A stretch of DNA of 64,000 nucleotides from contig NZ_JATACI010000002.1 of assembly GCF_037892195.1 (NCBI RefSeq), positions 2,604,001 to 2,668,000 of the forward strand, given 5' to 3'. The translations under genes were made by a program, and so were the position numbers. The notes under the pieces were generated by a model. That model did no database searches, had not been told where the DNA came from, and saw only the letters and a program-made list of their open reading frames with translations. The DNA is from Yoonia sp. GPGPB17. GTDB taxonomy: Bacteria > Pseudomonadota > Alphaproteobacteria > Rhodobacterales > Rhodobacteraceae. Shown one piece after another: positions 9,052 to 17,373 of the stretch (positions are counted from its first letter, which is position 1; the number at the start of each line of letters is the position of its first letter).

Positions 9052-10019
9052 TGGCAGATCACGCTAAATTTCTGGCCGCCGCGCGACGGGTCGTCACCCA
9101 AGAAGCGGAGGCATTGACCGTTCTATCCGACCATTTGGGCGACAGTTTTGGCGCAGCGGTTGACCTGTTGTTGCACGCCAAAGGCCGGGTGATCGTATCC
9201 GGCATGGGGAAATCAGGGCATATCGCTCGCAAAATAGCCGCAACCTTTGCCAGCACCGGCACCCCTGCGCATTTTGTCCACCCCGCCGAGGCCAGCCACG
9301 GTGATCTGGGTATGATGACGCGCGGCGATGTTGTTCTGGTCCTGTCTAATTCTGGCGAAACACCCGAACTGGCGGATCTTGTGGCCTACACCCGCCGCTT
9401 TGGTATCCCTATGATCGGGGTGGCCAGCAAACCAAAAAGCACATTGCTACAACGGGCCGATGTCGCCATCGTGCTGCCTCAACTGGGCGAAGCCTGTGGA
9501 ACGGGTGTCGTGCCCACGACCTCGACCACGATGACTTTGGCGCTTGGCGATGCCCTTGCCGTCGCGCTGATGGAGCACCGCGATTTCACGCCCGCGAATT
9601 TTCGCGAGTTTCATCCAGGTGGCAAACTGGGCGCACAGCTGTCCAAAGTCTCTGATCTGATGCATGTGGCAAATGCTGTCCCGCTTGTACCAGCCGACAC
9701 ACCGATGAGCGAAACGCTCTTGGTGATCAGTCAGAAAGGCTTTGGCGTCGTGGGCGTCACGGATGACAGCGACCGTTTGATCGGGATTGTCACTGATGGC
9801 GACTTACGGCGGCATATGGTCAACCTGCTGGACCATACAGCAAGCGAAGTGATGACGGCACAGCCCGCAACTGTATCACCTGATGCCTTGGCAGAAGAGG
9901 CCGTCGCCCTGATGAATGACAAGAAGATCACCTGCCTTTTTGCTGTTGATCCCGCCGGTACCGGTACTGCGGGCGGGTTCTTGCATATCCACGACTGCTT
10001 GCGCGCCGGGATTGTCTGA
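9051..10019 (+). CDS. kdsD: arabinose-5-phosphate isomerase (KpsF/GutQ family)
   Basis: 322 residues. A SIS domain (about 30-170; GMGKSGHIARKIAAT, LSNSGETPEL, PTTSTTMTLALGDALA) is followed by a pair of CBS domains (about 205-320). It converts ribulose-5-phosphate to arabinose-5-phosphate, the first committed step to Kdo in LPS and some capsules. It overlaps rnd by 1 base and lptC begins 3 bases after its stop. Together with kdsB at 19410-20213 it gives two steps of the Kdo pathway in the window. Confidence 0.93.
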   Translation: MADHAKFLAAARRVVTQEAEALTVLSDHLGDSFGAAVDLLLHAKGRVIVSGMGKSGHIARKIAATFASTGTPAHFVHPAEASHGDLGMMTRGDVVLVLSNSGETPELADLVAYTRRFGIPMIGVASKPKSTLLQRADVAIVLPQLGEACGTGVVPTTSTTMTLALGDALAVALMEHRDFTPANFREFHPGGKLGAQLSKVSDLMHVANAVPLVPADTPMSETLLVISQKGFGVVGVTDDSDRLIGIVTDGDLRRHMVNLLDHTASEVMTAQPATVSPDALAEEAVALMNDKKITCLFAVDPAGTGTAGGFLHIHDCLRAGIV

Positions 10020-10021
10020 CA

Positions 10022-10624
10022 ATGGTTCCAGCCGACAACACCTATTCACAGCTTGTCGGATGGGCAAAAATCATCCTGCCGCTTTGCGCTTTGGGCCTGC
10101 TATCGACTTTGTTCCTACTCGCAAGTTCATCGACCGAGCCCGGCGAGATCACATTGGAAGAGGTGGAAACCATCGCACGCGAACAGCGTGTCTCGGCGCC
10201 AGAATTTTCGGGGCTGACCGACGACGGTGCAATCATTGTGATCTCGGCCAACTCCGCCCGCCCGGATAACACGCAGCCCGATAAAGTCAGCATAGATGAT
10301 ATCCTGATGCGCATGGACAATACTGACGGCAGCAGTATCGAAGTCACCGCAACACAAGGTGAAATTGATGGCCGCACGCAAGTGGCCAGTTTTCTGGGAC
10401 TCGCCCGCCTTGTCACATCCAGCGGATATGAAATGGAAACAAACGGACTGATCGCTGAGTTGCAGACCGGGTTGGTCACAAGTGACGGGCTGTTGGAAAT
10501 TCGTGCGCCCTTTGGACAGCTGACAGCCGGTAAAGTGACCTTTCGCGTGGCATCAGAAAATATCGCACAGCAGATGCTATTCACTGATGGCGTCCGCCTG
10601 TTATACAAACCGCAGACCCCGTGA
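10022..10624 (+). CDS. lptC: LPS export periplasmic/inner-membrane protein LptC
   Basis: 200 residues with one N-terminal membrane anchor (about 17-36, IILPLCALGLLSTLFLLASS) and a periplasmic beta-jellyroll. The pattern with ISGLTDDGAIIVISANSARPD and an OstA-like ITVTATQGEIDG stretch fits the alphaproteobacterial LptC family. LptC receives LPS from the LptB2FG extractor and passes it to LptA. Sequence conservation in this family is low, so position between kdsD and lptA-lptB is a large part of the evidence. Confidence 0.88.
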   Translation: MVPADNTYSQLVGWAKIILPLCALGLLSTLFLLASSSTEPGEITLEEVETIAREQRVSAPEFSGLTDDGAIIVISANSARPDNTQPDKVSIDDILMRMDNTDGSSIEVTATQGEIDGRTQVASFLGLARLVTSSGYEMETNGLIAELQTGLVTSDGLLEIRAPFGQLTAGKVTFRVASENIAQQMLFTDGVRLLYKPQTP

Positions 10625-10641
10625 CCAAGGATACGGCACCT

Positions 10642-11127
10642 ATGCTTCGACTGATCGCCCTTTGTGCAGCTCTCTTTGTCGTCACGGCAGGACCAGCTTT
10701 CGCCCAGTCCAACATCAATCTGGGCGGAATTGCGGTCGACACTTCCGCCGCCATCGAAGTGACGGCAGATAGCCTTTCGGTTGATCAGGCCAGTGGTAAA
10801 GCAGTGTTTAATGGCAACGTGATCATTGTTCAGGGCGACCTGCGCCTGACCGCGGGTCGGGTCGAGGTGCTTTACGGCACTGACACGTCTCAAATTGCGC
10901 GTCTGATCGCAACCGAAGCTGTGACTTTCGTAACGGCAGAGGAAGCTGCCGAGGCCCAAGAAGCAGACTATGATGTGACCACAGGGCTTCTGATTCTGGC
11001 GGGCGATGTTTTGCTAACCCAGGGCCCAAGTGCAATCTCTGCTGATCAGATGACAATCAACGTGACCGATGGCACTGCGGCTATGGACGGCCGCGTGCGG
11101 ACCGTTCTGCAACAGGGCGACAACTGA
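10642..11127 (+). CDS. lptA: LPS transport periplasmic bridge protein LptA
   Basis: 161 residues from ATG 10642, giving a clean signal peptide (MLRLIALCAALFVVTAGPAFA). A GTG at 10621 overlapping the lptC stop is the alternative start and would add seven residues. The OstA fold is seen in IEVTADSLSVDQASGKAVF, GNVIIVQGDLRLTAGRVEV and a matching C-terminal repeat. LptA oligomers carry LPS across the periplasm. Its TGA overlaps the lptB ATG, so expression is coupled. Confidence 0.9.
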   Translation: MLRLIALCAALFVVTAGPAFAQSNINLGGIAVDTSAAIEVTADSLSVDQASGKAVFNGNVIIVQGDLRLTAGRVEVLYGTDTSQIARLIATEAVTFVTAEEAAEAQEADYDVTTGLLILAGDVLLTQGPSAISADQMTINVTDGTAAMDGRVRTVLQQGDN

Positions 11128-11891
11128 TGCAGGACGCCGCCCCTCAGCTATCTGTTCAGGATGGCGATGTTGGCCTGCACATTGTTAGCTTGCGAAAAAG
11201 CTATCGAAAAAGACCAGTCATCCGCGATGTCAGCATCGACCTTGCGCGTGGTGAAGTTGTGGCGTTGCTGGGGCCGAACGGTTCGGGTAAGACCACGTGT
11301 TTCTATTCCATCGCTGGGCTTGTCACCCCGGAAGGCGGGCGCGTCATCATCGATGGGCGTGATGTTACGACACTGCCGATGTATCGCCGTGCGCAACTTG
11401 GGATCGGGTATCTGCCGCAGGAAATGTCGATCTTTCGGGGTATGTCTGTGGAAGACAATATCATGTCGATTCTCGAAATTTCGGTATCCAACAGCCACCG
11501 CCGCCGCGAACGTCTGGAAGAACTACTGTCAGAGTTTTCGATCGAGCATCTGCGCCGTGCCTCTGCTATGGCATTGTCGGGCGGTGAACGCCGCCGGGTT
11601 GAGATTGCGCGCTGTCTTGCCGCAGGGCCAAAATATGTTCTGTTGGACGAACCTTTCGCCGGGGTGGATCCAATTGCCGTGGGTGAAATCCGGCATTTGG
11701 TAGCCGATCTCAAAAACCGTGGGATCGGCGTATTGATCACAGATCACAACGTGCAGGAAACACTGCAAATTGTTGATCGCGCATACATTCTGCACGATGG
11801 TAAAGTGCTGATGAGCGGGACAACCAGCGAAGTCATAGAGGACGAGAACGTGCGCCGGGTTTATCTTGGCAACAACTTCCGTGTGAACTGA
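11127..11891 (+). CDS. lptB: LPS export ABC transporter ATP-binding protein
   Basis: 254 residues with all nucleotide-binding motifs: Walker A GPNGSGKTT (about 50), Q-loop IGYLPQEMSIF, signature LSGGERRRVEIAR (about 150), Walker B YVLLDEPFAGVDP, and switch His in ITDHNVQ. The FRGMSVEDN and EPFAGVDPIAV wording is specific to LptB. It powers extraction of LPS from the inner membrane with LptF and LptG, which are not in this window. It is the last gene of the rnd-kdsD-lptC-lptA-lptB run; no clear terminator follows. Confidence 0.96.
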   Translation: MQDAAPQLSVQDGDVGLHIVSLRKSYRKRPVIRDVSIDLARGEVVALLGPNGSGKTTCFYSIAGLVTPEGGRVIIDGRDVTTLPMYRRAQLGIGYLPQEMSIFRGMSVEDNIMSILEISVSNSHRRRERLEELLSEFSIEHLRRASAMALSGGERRRVEIARCLAAGPKYVLLDEPFAGVDPIAVGEIRHLVADLKNRGIGVLITDHNVQETLQIVDRAYILHDGKVLMSGTTSEVIEDENVRRVYLGNNFRVN

Positions 11892-12127
11892 TTCTTTTGC
11901 AGTATTGACTACTGGATCATTGACAATCGGTGGGGATTCATCGCCAAATAGAGGTGATGACGAACCCATTCACTTTCCCTGTATGTTTTCCGGAAAATCT
12001 CCGGTTAGTTCAGGTAAGTTTAAGAATATCAGGGTGTTATCGGTATCCACTCATATGACAAAAAGTGGTATGCGCCTGTTTGGCAGGCCATGACCTACTT
12101 TCTGTCGTGACTACTAAAGGAGAAACG
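11892..12127 (+). promoter_or_regulatory. lptB-hpf intergenic region with a TTTTCCGGAAAA palindrome
   Basis: 236 bases where gammaproteobacteria and many alphaproteobacteria carry rpoN; no sigma-54 gene or remnant is visible here. The only marked element is the perfect 12-base palindrome TTTTCCGGAAAA at 11986-11997. A TTGACA near 11920 could be a -35 box, but no good -10 is correctly spaced. The hpf promoter is presumably here. Confidence 0.35.
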
Positions 12128-12703
12128 ATGCGTTACCAAATCAGCGGAAAGCAAATCGACATTGGCACGGCTCTGCAGACCCACGTAAAGACAGAGTTGG
12201 AGGATATTCTGAGCAAATATGCCGGACGACCGACCGAAGCCTATGTTGTTTTCTCAAAGTCAGGCCATGAGTTTGTCTGCGAGTCCGTGGTGCATCTTTC
12301 GACGGGATTGAACGCTCAAGCGACTGGTAAAGCGAACGAAATTTATGCGGCTTTTGACGCAAGTTCTGAAAAAATGGACAAACAGCTGCGTCGTTATAAA
12401 CGCCGCCTGAAAGACCACCACAAGGAGCGGTCACAACCAGTTGAACTTTCGGACGCTGGATCATATATCCTCGAATCAAGAGACGAGACTGATGAAGCTT
12501 CGCAGGATTCGGTGAACGCGATGATCGTCGCCGAGATGGAGACGAAAATTCCGTCGCTATCTGTTGGCGAAGCGGTTATGCAGATGGAACTGGCGAGTGC
12601 ACCGGTATTGGTGTTCCGGAACGAAAAACATAACGGAGTGAACGTCGTCTACCGACGCGACGACGGAAACATTGGCTGGATCGACCCCCGCACAGCGGGC
12701 TAG
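12128..12703 (+). CDS. hpf: long-form ribosome hibernation promoting factor
   Basis: 191 residues from ATG 12128, which has AAGGAG 8 bases upstream; an in-frame GTG at 12065 lacks this. The N-terminal S30AE domain (MRYQISGKQIDIGTALQTHV to about residue 100) binds the 30S decoding site. The C-terminal dimerisation domain (about 130-191; PVLVFRNEKHNGVNVVYRRDDGNIGWIDP) marks the long form that pairs 70S ribosomes into 100S dimers. ptsN follows 29 bases later, the usual hpf-ptsN order. Confidence 0.94.
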   Translation: MRYQISGKQIDIGTALQTHVKTELEDILSKYAGRPTEAYVVFSKSGHEFVCESVVHLSTGLNAQATGKANEIYAAFDASSEKMDKQLRRYKRRLKDHHKERSQPVELSDAGSYILESRDETDEASQDSVNAMIVAEMETKIPSLSVGEAVMQMELASAPVLVFRNEKHNGVNVVYRRDDGNIGWIDPRTAG

Positions 12704-12732
12704 ACACCAACATCAAATGAAAGACGCGATCA

Positions 12733-13197
12733 ATGCAACTTGGCACCATTCTGAAAGCGGATGCGGTGAAGTCTATTGCCTCTTGCACCAGCAAGAAGCG
12801 TCTTTTTCATGATTTGGGCGATCTCGCCGAGGCCAGCTATGGCTTGAGCGCTGTTGACGTTATTGACGCCCTGATTGATCGCGAAGCCCTGGGTCCAACG
12901 GGCGTTGGTCAGGGTATCGCTCTGCCACATGCCCGCATGGCCGGTGCTGAGGGCGTATTTGGTCTGTTTTTGCGACTTGAAAAGCCACTCGATTTTGATG
13001 CGATTGACCGCCAGCCCGTCGATCTGGTCTTTGCGCTGATCGCACCAGAGGACGCAGGCGTTGAACATCTTAAAGCACTAGCGCTGGTGTCTCGTACATT
13101 GCGCGACAATTCGGTCTGCAATAAATTGCGCTCTAACAGCGATGCCAACACGCTGCACACAATCCTGACCGAACTAGAAGCGTCGCAAGCGGCCTAA
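12733..13197 (+). CDS. ptsN: PTS-Ntr EIIA protein
   Basis: 154 residues, the EIIA-Ntr regulator of the nitrogen phosphotransferase chain. The phosphorylated His is in GIALPHAR at residue 66. The fold continues through FDAIDRQPVDLVFALIAPEDAG and HLKALALVSRTL. In alphaproteobacteria EIIA-Ntr influences potassium transport, exopolysaccharide and stringent-response enzymes. Its end overlaps the convergent sulfotransferase by 4 bases, so transcripts of the two meet here with no terminator visible. Confidence 0.94.
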   Translation: MQLGTILKADAVKSIASCTSKKRLFHDLGDLAEASYGLSAVDVIDALIDREALGPTGVGQGIALPHARMAGAEGVFGLFLRLEKPLDFDAIDRQPVDLVFALIAPEDAGVEHLKALALVSRTLRDNSVCNKLRSNSDANTLHTILTELEASQAA

Positions 13198-14627
13198 GAC
13201 CAGCTCTCAAATCCGAATGCTGCGTAGTCGCGCCCATAGGCAGCGCGCGCTGCTTCTTCGAGGGATTGATCATAGATCGCTTTCAGCCGACCCTCCCATC
13301 TATGTGCCGTGTTCGTTAACGTGGGCGGATCGGGTATGTTTACGGCCCGCGCAAGGTGCTCAAGTTCTTCGCGCAGATTGTCTTCGCGAAGTACAAGATC
13401 CGGGACAGCGAACTGTGCCATACCCTGCAAAAGTGTCAGTTGGCTGGCCCATGACGGATCGACACGAATGCTTGTCTGTCCGGCCAGGTTCATCTTTAGG
13501 AATGTCAGGAACCCCAAGAAAGCGTGTTTGTGATCCTGATCCGAATAGGCCGTCTGATCATCCAGCGCTGGGTCGTTATCGGGCAACTTCAGTTTATGCA
13601 CCCGGATCAGATTGGCCCGAATTTCAGGCAAGCCGCGCGGCCCCTTCAACAAGATCCGGTCACAAAAAGCAGCATGTGCCCGCGCCAAAGGGTGACGTAG
13701 CACGGCAAAGCTGCGGTGCGGATGATGTATGTCCTGCCATGCGCGCAAGGATTTTTGTGTGAATTTTTCAATCAGCACATCAGTTGACGCGCTATCAACC
13801 GCTGCAAGCCATTGCCGCACAGCGCGGTCTGGCCCCGACCGCAGCGGCATGTACATCAGCCCCGTCTTTGGTGCGGCGATGTAGGTGGGAATCGCCGGGC
13901 CCCGGTTAGGCTCGAAATGCGGGGTTCGTGCCAGAACAAACTGATCAAGACGCGCCAGCGCCTGTGTCATCTCATCATAGTTCTTGACCCGTTGCTCCAA
14001 AGGTTCCGGGTTTTGCTTTTTCAGCTTCTTGTTCACGTTTGGCAGGCGGGCATCCACACCCAAAAACCGCGCGAGACCGTTCAGCACATCCACATCCCGG
14101 AGATCGTCATAGTTGATGTGAAATGCTGTCTGACCGGTCACCTGAAGGGTGCGTTGTATACGCAATTGAAAAGCCTGGATCGCATCAAGATGGGCTTCGA
14201 ATTCAGCGGGATCAAAGGTGATCGCCACCGACTTGGAATGTGTCGCATTTGTCAGCTTCCACTGGCCCGTGGCCTGTGCGATTTTCCAACTGACAAAGCT
14301 GTCCAGCGGATTGCGCGTCAGGATGATTTTGGCACAGCGCGGATCATCAATACATGTATCCAGAACGCGCGGGTCATGGTTGTGAAAATACCGAAACCCT
14401 GCCAGGTCGTCGCCGTCCCTGATCTTTTTCAGTAAGGCGTGCGGGTCTTTTTCGCGGGAATCACGGTCAACACCTAACACTTCGTCAATCTTGGGGTAGC
14501 CAACGAACGCAGGGTTAAAAGCCTCCCCATGGCAACTGACCCCGTCCAACATGTTCAGGTTCGCTTCCAACAAGTTGGACCCCGTGCGCATTTCAGCCAA
14601 CAGGATAAAAGAATGAAACCTGCTCAT
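13194..14627 (-). CDS. two-domain sulfotransferase
   Basis: 477 residues. The N-terminal half has both PAPS-binding motifs: a 5'-phosphosulfate loop in LLAEMRTGSNLLE (about 10-22) and a 3'-phosphate motif in IILTRNPLDSFVSWK (about 100-115), like NodH. The C-terminal half (about 245-477) has a second sulfotransferase-like core with FAVLRHPLARAHAAFCDRIL, resembling the carbohydrate sulfotransferase 2 family, and no obvious second PAPS loop. It is last in the galU-glycosyltransferase run and overlaps the upstream gene by 4 bases. It likely adds sulfate to the surface glycan built by its neighbours; the acceptor is unknown. Confidence 0.8.
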   Translation of the reverse strand: MSRFHSFILLAEMRTGSNLLEANLNMLDGVSCHGEAFNPAFVGYPKIDEVLGVDRDSREKDPHALLKKIRDGDDLAGFRYFHNHDPRVLDTCIDDPRCAKIILTRNPLDSFVSWKIAQATGQWKLTNATHSKSVAITFDPAEFEAHLDAIQAFQLRIQRTLQVTGQTAFHINYDDLRDVDVLNGLARFLGVDARLPNVNKKLKKQNPEPLEQRVKNYDEMTQALARLDQFVLARTPHFEPNRGPAIPTYIAAPKTGLMYMPLRSGPDRAVRQWLAAVDSASTDVLIEKFTQKSLRAWQDIHHPHRSFAVLRHPLARAHAAFCDRILLKGPRGLPEIRANLIRVHKLKLPDNDPALDDQTAYSDQDHKHAFLGFLTFLKMNLAGQTSIRVDPSWASQLTLLQGMAQFAVPDLVLREDNLREELEHLARAVNIPDPPTLTNTAHRWEGRLKAIYDQSLEEAARAAYGRDYAAFGFESWS

Positions 14628-16327
14628 TTCCCGCTAATCACGTAAGGTTTGCGACGAGGGGTTGGCTTTGTCTGCCGGGTATTTCCCCCGGTAATGTCAC
14701 CCGTCAGGAACGGGTGCATTCCTTGATTCTTCAAGTCTTGCAGAAAGTCTGGCAAGCCTGTCAAATCGGGCATCTTCGGCACTTCCTTCAACGCATTCCC
14801 GCGGTGCCCCGCAATTTCATCAATGATGGTTTGAAGCACATCCATTGGTGCCTCGATGAACTGTGCGAGGGTCATGATCCTGATCCGCGCCCGTGCTTCC
14901 GGCGAGCGCAGGACCTTAAGAAACTTGTCTTCAATCCGTTGCAAGCGCGCGGCCTCGGTTCGGACGTCACTGGCCGACCGGCCCGAAGCAAACAGCGGAA
15001 TTGACCAAGCACCGGACACCACCCAAATGCTGGCGTTGGTATCCCGAGCCAACGTCCAGCGTATTTCTTGTGTATCCGCAGGCCCAAACTGGAAACATTG
15101 ATGTTGGTCCCGACCATTCCAGATCAGGTTGGTCAGAAACATTTTGCCGTGATAGTCGCGCAGCCGCGCATTATCAGACAGCCCGCCGCGATAAACCACG
15201 CTTCCGTCAGCGAAATGTGCCCGGTCTTTTGCAAACAGATGCCCATGCACCTGCGCACCCGTTTGCCGCGTCAGCCACACCGGAAAATCAGGGAATACAT
15301 TGTCCAGCCCTTGCAGCACCGCATAGGGGGCGGCAGCGATACAAGACTGACGGTCAATGCTGGGATAACGGCTTTGCATATAAAGACCGGCGCGGCCCAA
15401 TATTCGTCGCTCGACCGCTTGCGAAAAGACCCGGTCGACCGCACCAGAATTCGGTTCCTCATCAGCACTCAGCGGATCATCGGACAACGGAAACATCTGA
15501 TAAAGCTGGTCCGCGTCACGCCATATCTTACGCGCAACAAAACTCTTTGAACGTTGCAGCAGTTCGGCGTGATCATTGAAAAAGATATGCGGCTTGCCTT
15601 GATAATCGAACTTGGCCAAGGTCAGAGATCGGCTTTCCACCTTGCGGGCATGCAGGCGGGTCAGCGTTTGGTAATAGCTCTCATCGGGAATCCAGACTTT
15701 GCGAAAATAGGCATCATACGTCGCGCGGTTGGGGTCACTTAGGATCGCATCAAGTGTTTGCCGGGTCAGGCACCACCATTGCGACCCCATATGTGGCACG
15801 ATCCCATCGGGGATGTTGCGCCGGTAACCCAGCATTTGTTGTAGTTTAACGAGCCCATCGAATAAACGCCGGTGTTTTTTCCATGCAAAGGGGAACTTGA
15901 GAGTGAACCGTTCCCGATCCAACCCACCTACGGTCCAGGGCACATCTGCCGTCGTCGCGCTCTCGATAAAATCCGTGTCCGGGTGGGCGTCCAAATAGCA
16001 TTGCAGATCAGCGATCGGGCGTAACGGCAGACAGGCCCCAGACGCCAGAAACGCGTGCTGCACATCCGGGAACTCCTCAAGCAAGAGCGTCGCTGCCTCT
16101 TGCGACGCGGCGACCAGCCCCCAGGTCCCCCACTCGCACCGGTGCCTTTTTGAAAAGCGTACATCGGGCAGATCGGCCAGCGATTGGGAAAAAGTGTCAT
16201 AGGTCGCAACCGGCACATTGCTATCCACATGCACCACAACCGGGCATCCGGCAGCGGCCCAATGGCGCACCATCTGTTCCGCCCGGTCAAACGCCGTGTG
16301 CACCAGCATGATGATACCCAAACTCAT
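14624..16327 (-). CDS. core-2/I-branching type glycosyltransferase (GT14-like)
   Basis: 567 residues. The N-terminal 300 residues match the Branch fold: IIMLVHTAFDRAEQMVRHW, VVHVDSN, WGTWGLVAASQEAATLLL, HAFLASGACLPLRPI and a SQWWCLTRQTLDAI acceptor segment. The C-terminal 260 residues (from about 310) have no family I recognise with certainty; similar C-terminal extensions are common in roseobacter GT14 proteins. Eukaryotic relatives add beta-1,6-GlcNAc or xylose. It overlaps both neighbours by 4 bases and is thus tightly co-translated. Confidence 0.82.
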   Translation of the reverse strand: MSLGIIMLVHTAFDRAEQMVRHWAAAGCPVVVHVDSNVPVATYDTFSQSLADLPDVRFSKRHRCEWGTWGLVAASQEAATLLLEEFPDVQHAFLASGACLPLRPIADLQCYLDAHPDTDFIESATTADVPWTVGGLDRERFTLKFPFAWKKHRRLFDGLVKLQQMLGYRRNIPDGIVPHMGSQWWCLTRQTLDAILSDPNRATYDAYFRKVWIPDESYYQTLTRLHARKVESRSLTLAKFDYQGKPHIFFNDHAELLQRSKSFVARKIWRDADQLYQMFPLSDDPLSADEEPNSGAVDRVFSQAVERRILGRAGLYMQSRYPSIDRQSCIAAAPYAVLQGLDNVFPDFPVWLTRQTGAQVHGHLFAKDRAHFADGSVVYRGGLSDNARLRDYHGKMFLTNLIWNGRDQHQCFQFGPADTQEIRWTLARDTNASIWVVSGAWSIPLFASGRSASDVRTEAARLQRIEDKFLKVLRSPEARARIRIMTLAQFIEAPMDVLQTIIDEIAGHRGNALKEVPKMPDLTGLPDFLQDLKNQGMHPFLTGDITGGNTRQTKPTPRRKPYVISGK

Positions 16328-17334
16328 GCCCAGTTCCCTTTAGACATCAGGCCCAGTACTTCGAGTTGACGCCAGTTAAGGTATTGCTCGCTCCACTGAC
16401 ACCATAAGTCAGGGTCCGCGCCATAGCGTTCGGCGTAAGTCTTATATTCCTGACCACTGCGGTAGTGTTCGGCGCGCTGTGCCTCCTCGGTCGCGCGGTC
16501 CCCGAAAGTGTTCAGGAATTTCGCATGCAGCAAGATACCTGACGTCTTCTCCCCACCCTGCTGGTCATAAACCAGATTGAGCCCGCGCGGCAGCATCATA
16601 TGGGTTGAGCTGACATAGGCATAAGGCTTACGCCACTTGACGAAAGGTATTTTGTTCAGCGCAGGTGCCTGTTTTGGCTTCGTCGCAAAGAAACTGCGCG
16701 CACGTGGGCCACCCTGAATCCAGAGATTCTTGAGCAGTTTATTCTGCGTCATAAAGTAGTTGCCGGGATCAAACCAATTGACCGTTTCAAACGGATCATC
16801 CCCGCGCATATAGGCCGTCTGCCCAACGGGCCCTTTGGGGTACATGTCCAGCAACATCGCCCCGAATGAACGCACTTGGGATGCATCCAGCCAATCGGCC
16901 AAAGCGCGAATAGGTCGCGTATCGCAGAACGGATAAACAAAGAACTCATCCACATCGACGGTCAACGCCCAGTGCCCATCCGCATATTTGCCCTGCAGAT
17001 AGGTCAGCCAGTCCACACCATAGCGTGCGTCGCCATAAGGGGCGTCCGTGCGCCACAACGATACGTCAGGTTGCGCTTGCGCAAAGGCGGGCCCCGCGTC
17101 TTCGCTGCCATTGTTGATCATCAGGAAATGATTGATGCCCAGCTTACGATAGTAGTCAAAAAAGAATGGCAGCCGCACGTCTTCGTTGCGGAAGGTACAA
17201 AACAGCAGCACGTCATCAGGGCCAATATCGCCGGTCCGGTCGGACACCGGCAGCAACTCGCGCCCTTTGCGCAAAGCCCGCGCACGCAAGCGCTTGCGCT
17301 GCCACCGCAGCCGATATGATGTCAGAAAGCTCAC
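16324..17334 (-). CDS. glycosyltransferase family 2-like protein, tandem copy B
   Basis: 336 residues. A basic N-terminus precedes a GT-A type domain: LFCTFRNEDVRLPFFFDYYRKLGI, FLMINNGSEDAG and the DxD-like VDVDEFFVYP near residue 125. The C-terminal half includes a conserved LWIQGGPRAR and SSTHMMLPR. It is a clear paralogue of the next gene upstream (17374-18399) with matching motifs throughout. Donor and acceptor sugars cannot be read from sequence. It overlaps the GT14 gene start by 4 bases. Confidence 0.82.
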   Translation of the reverse strand: MSFLTSYRLRWQRKRLRARALRKGRELLPVSDRTGDIGPDDVLLFCTFRNEDVRLPFFFDYYRKLGINHFLMINNGSEDAGPAFAQAQPDVSLWRTDAPYGDARYGVDWLTYLQGKYADGHWALTVDVDEFFVYPFCDTRPIRALADWLDASQVRSFGAMLLDMYPKGPVGQTAYMRGDDPFETVNWFDPGNYFMTQNKLLKNLWIQGGPRARSFFATKPKQAPALNKIPFVKWRKPYAYVSSTHMMLPRGLNLVYDQQGGEKTSGILLHAKFLNTFGDRATEEAQRAEHYRSGQEYKTYAERYGADPDLWCQWSEQYLNWRQLEVLGLMSKGNWA

Positions 17335-17373
17335 GCCTGATGTGACCTGTTTGTCCCGTTACCATTTACCATA

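Noticed and set aside
14905..14925. CTTAAG in the GT14 gene as another altered site
   Set aside because: It is not flanked by GC on both sides and encodes an ordinary FLKVLRSP in frame.
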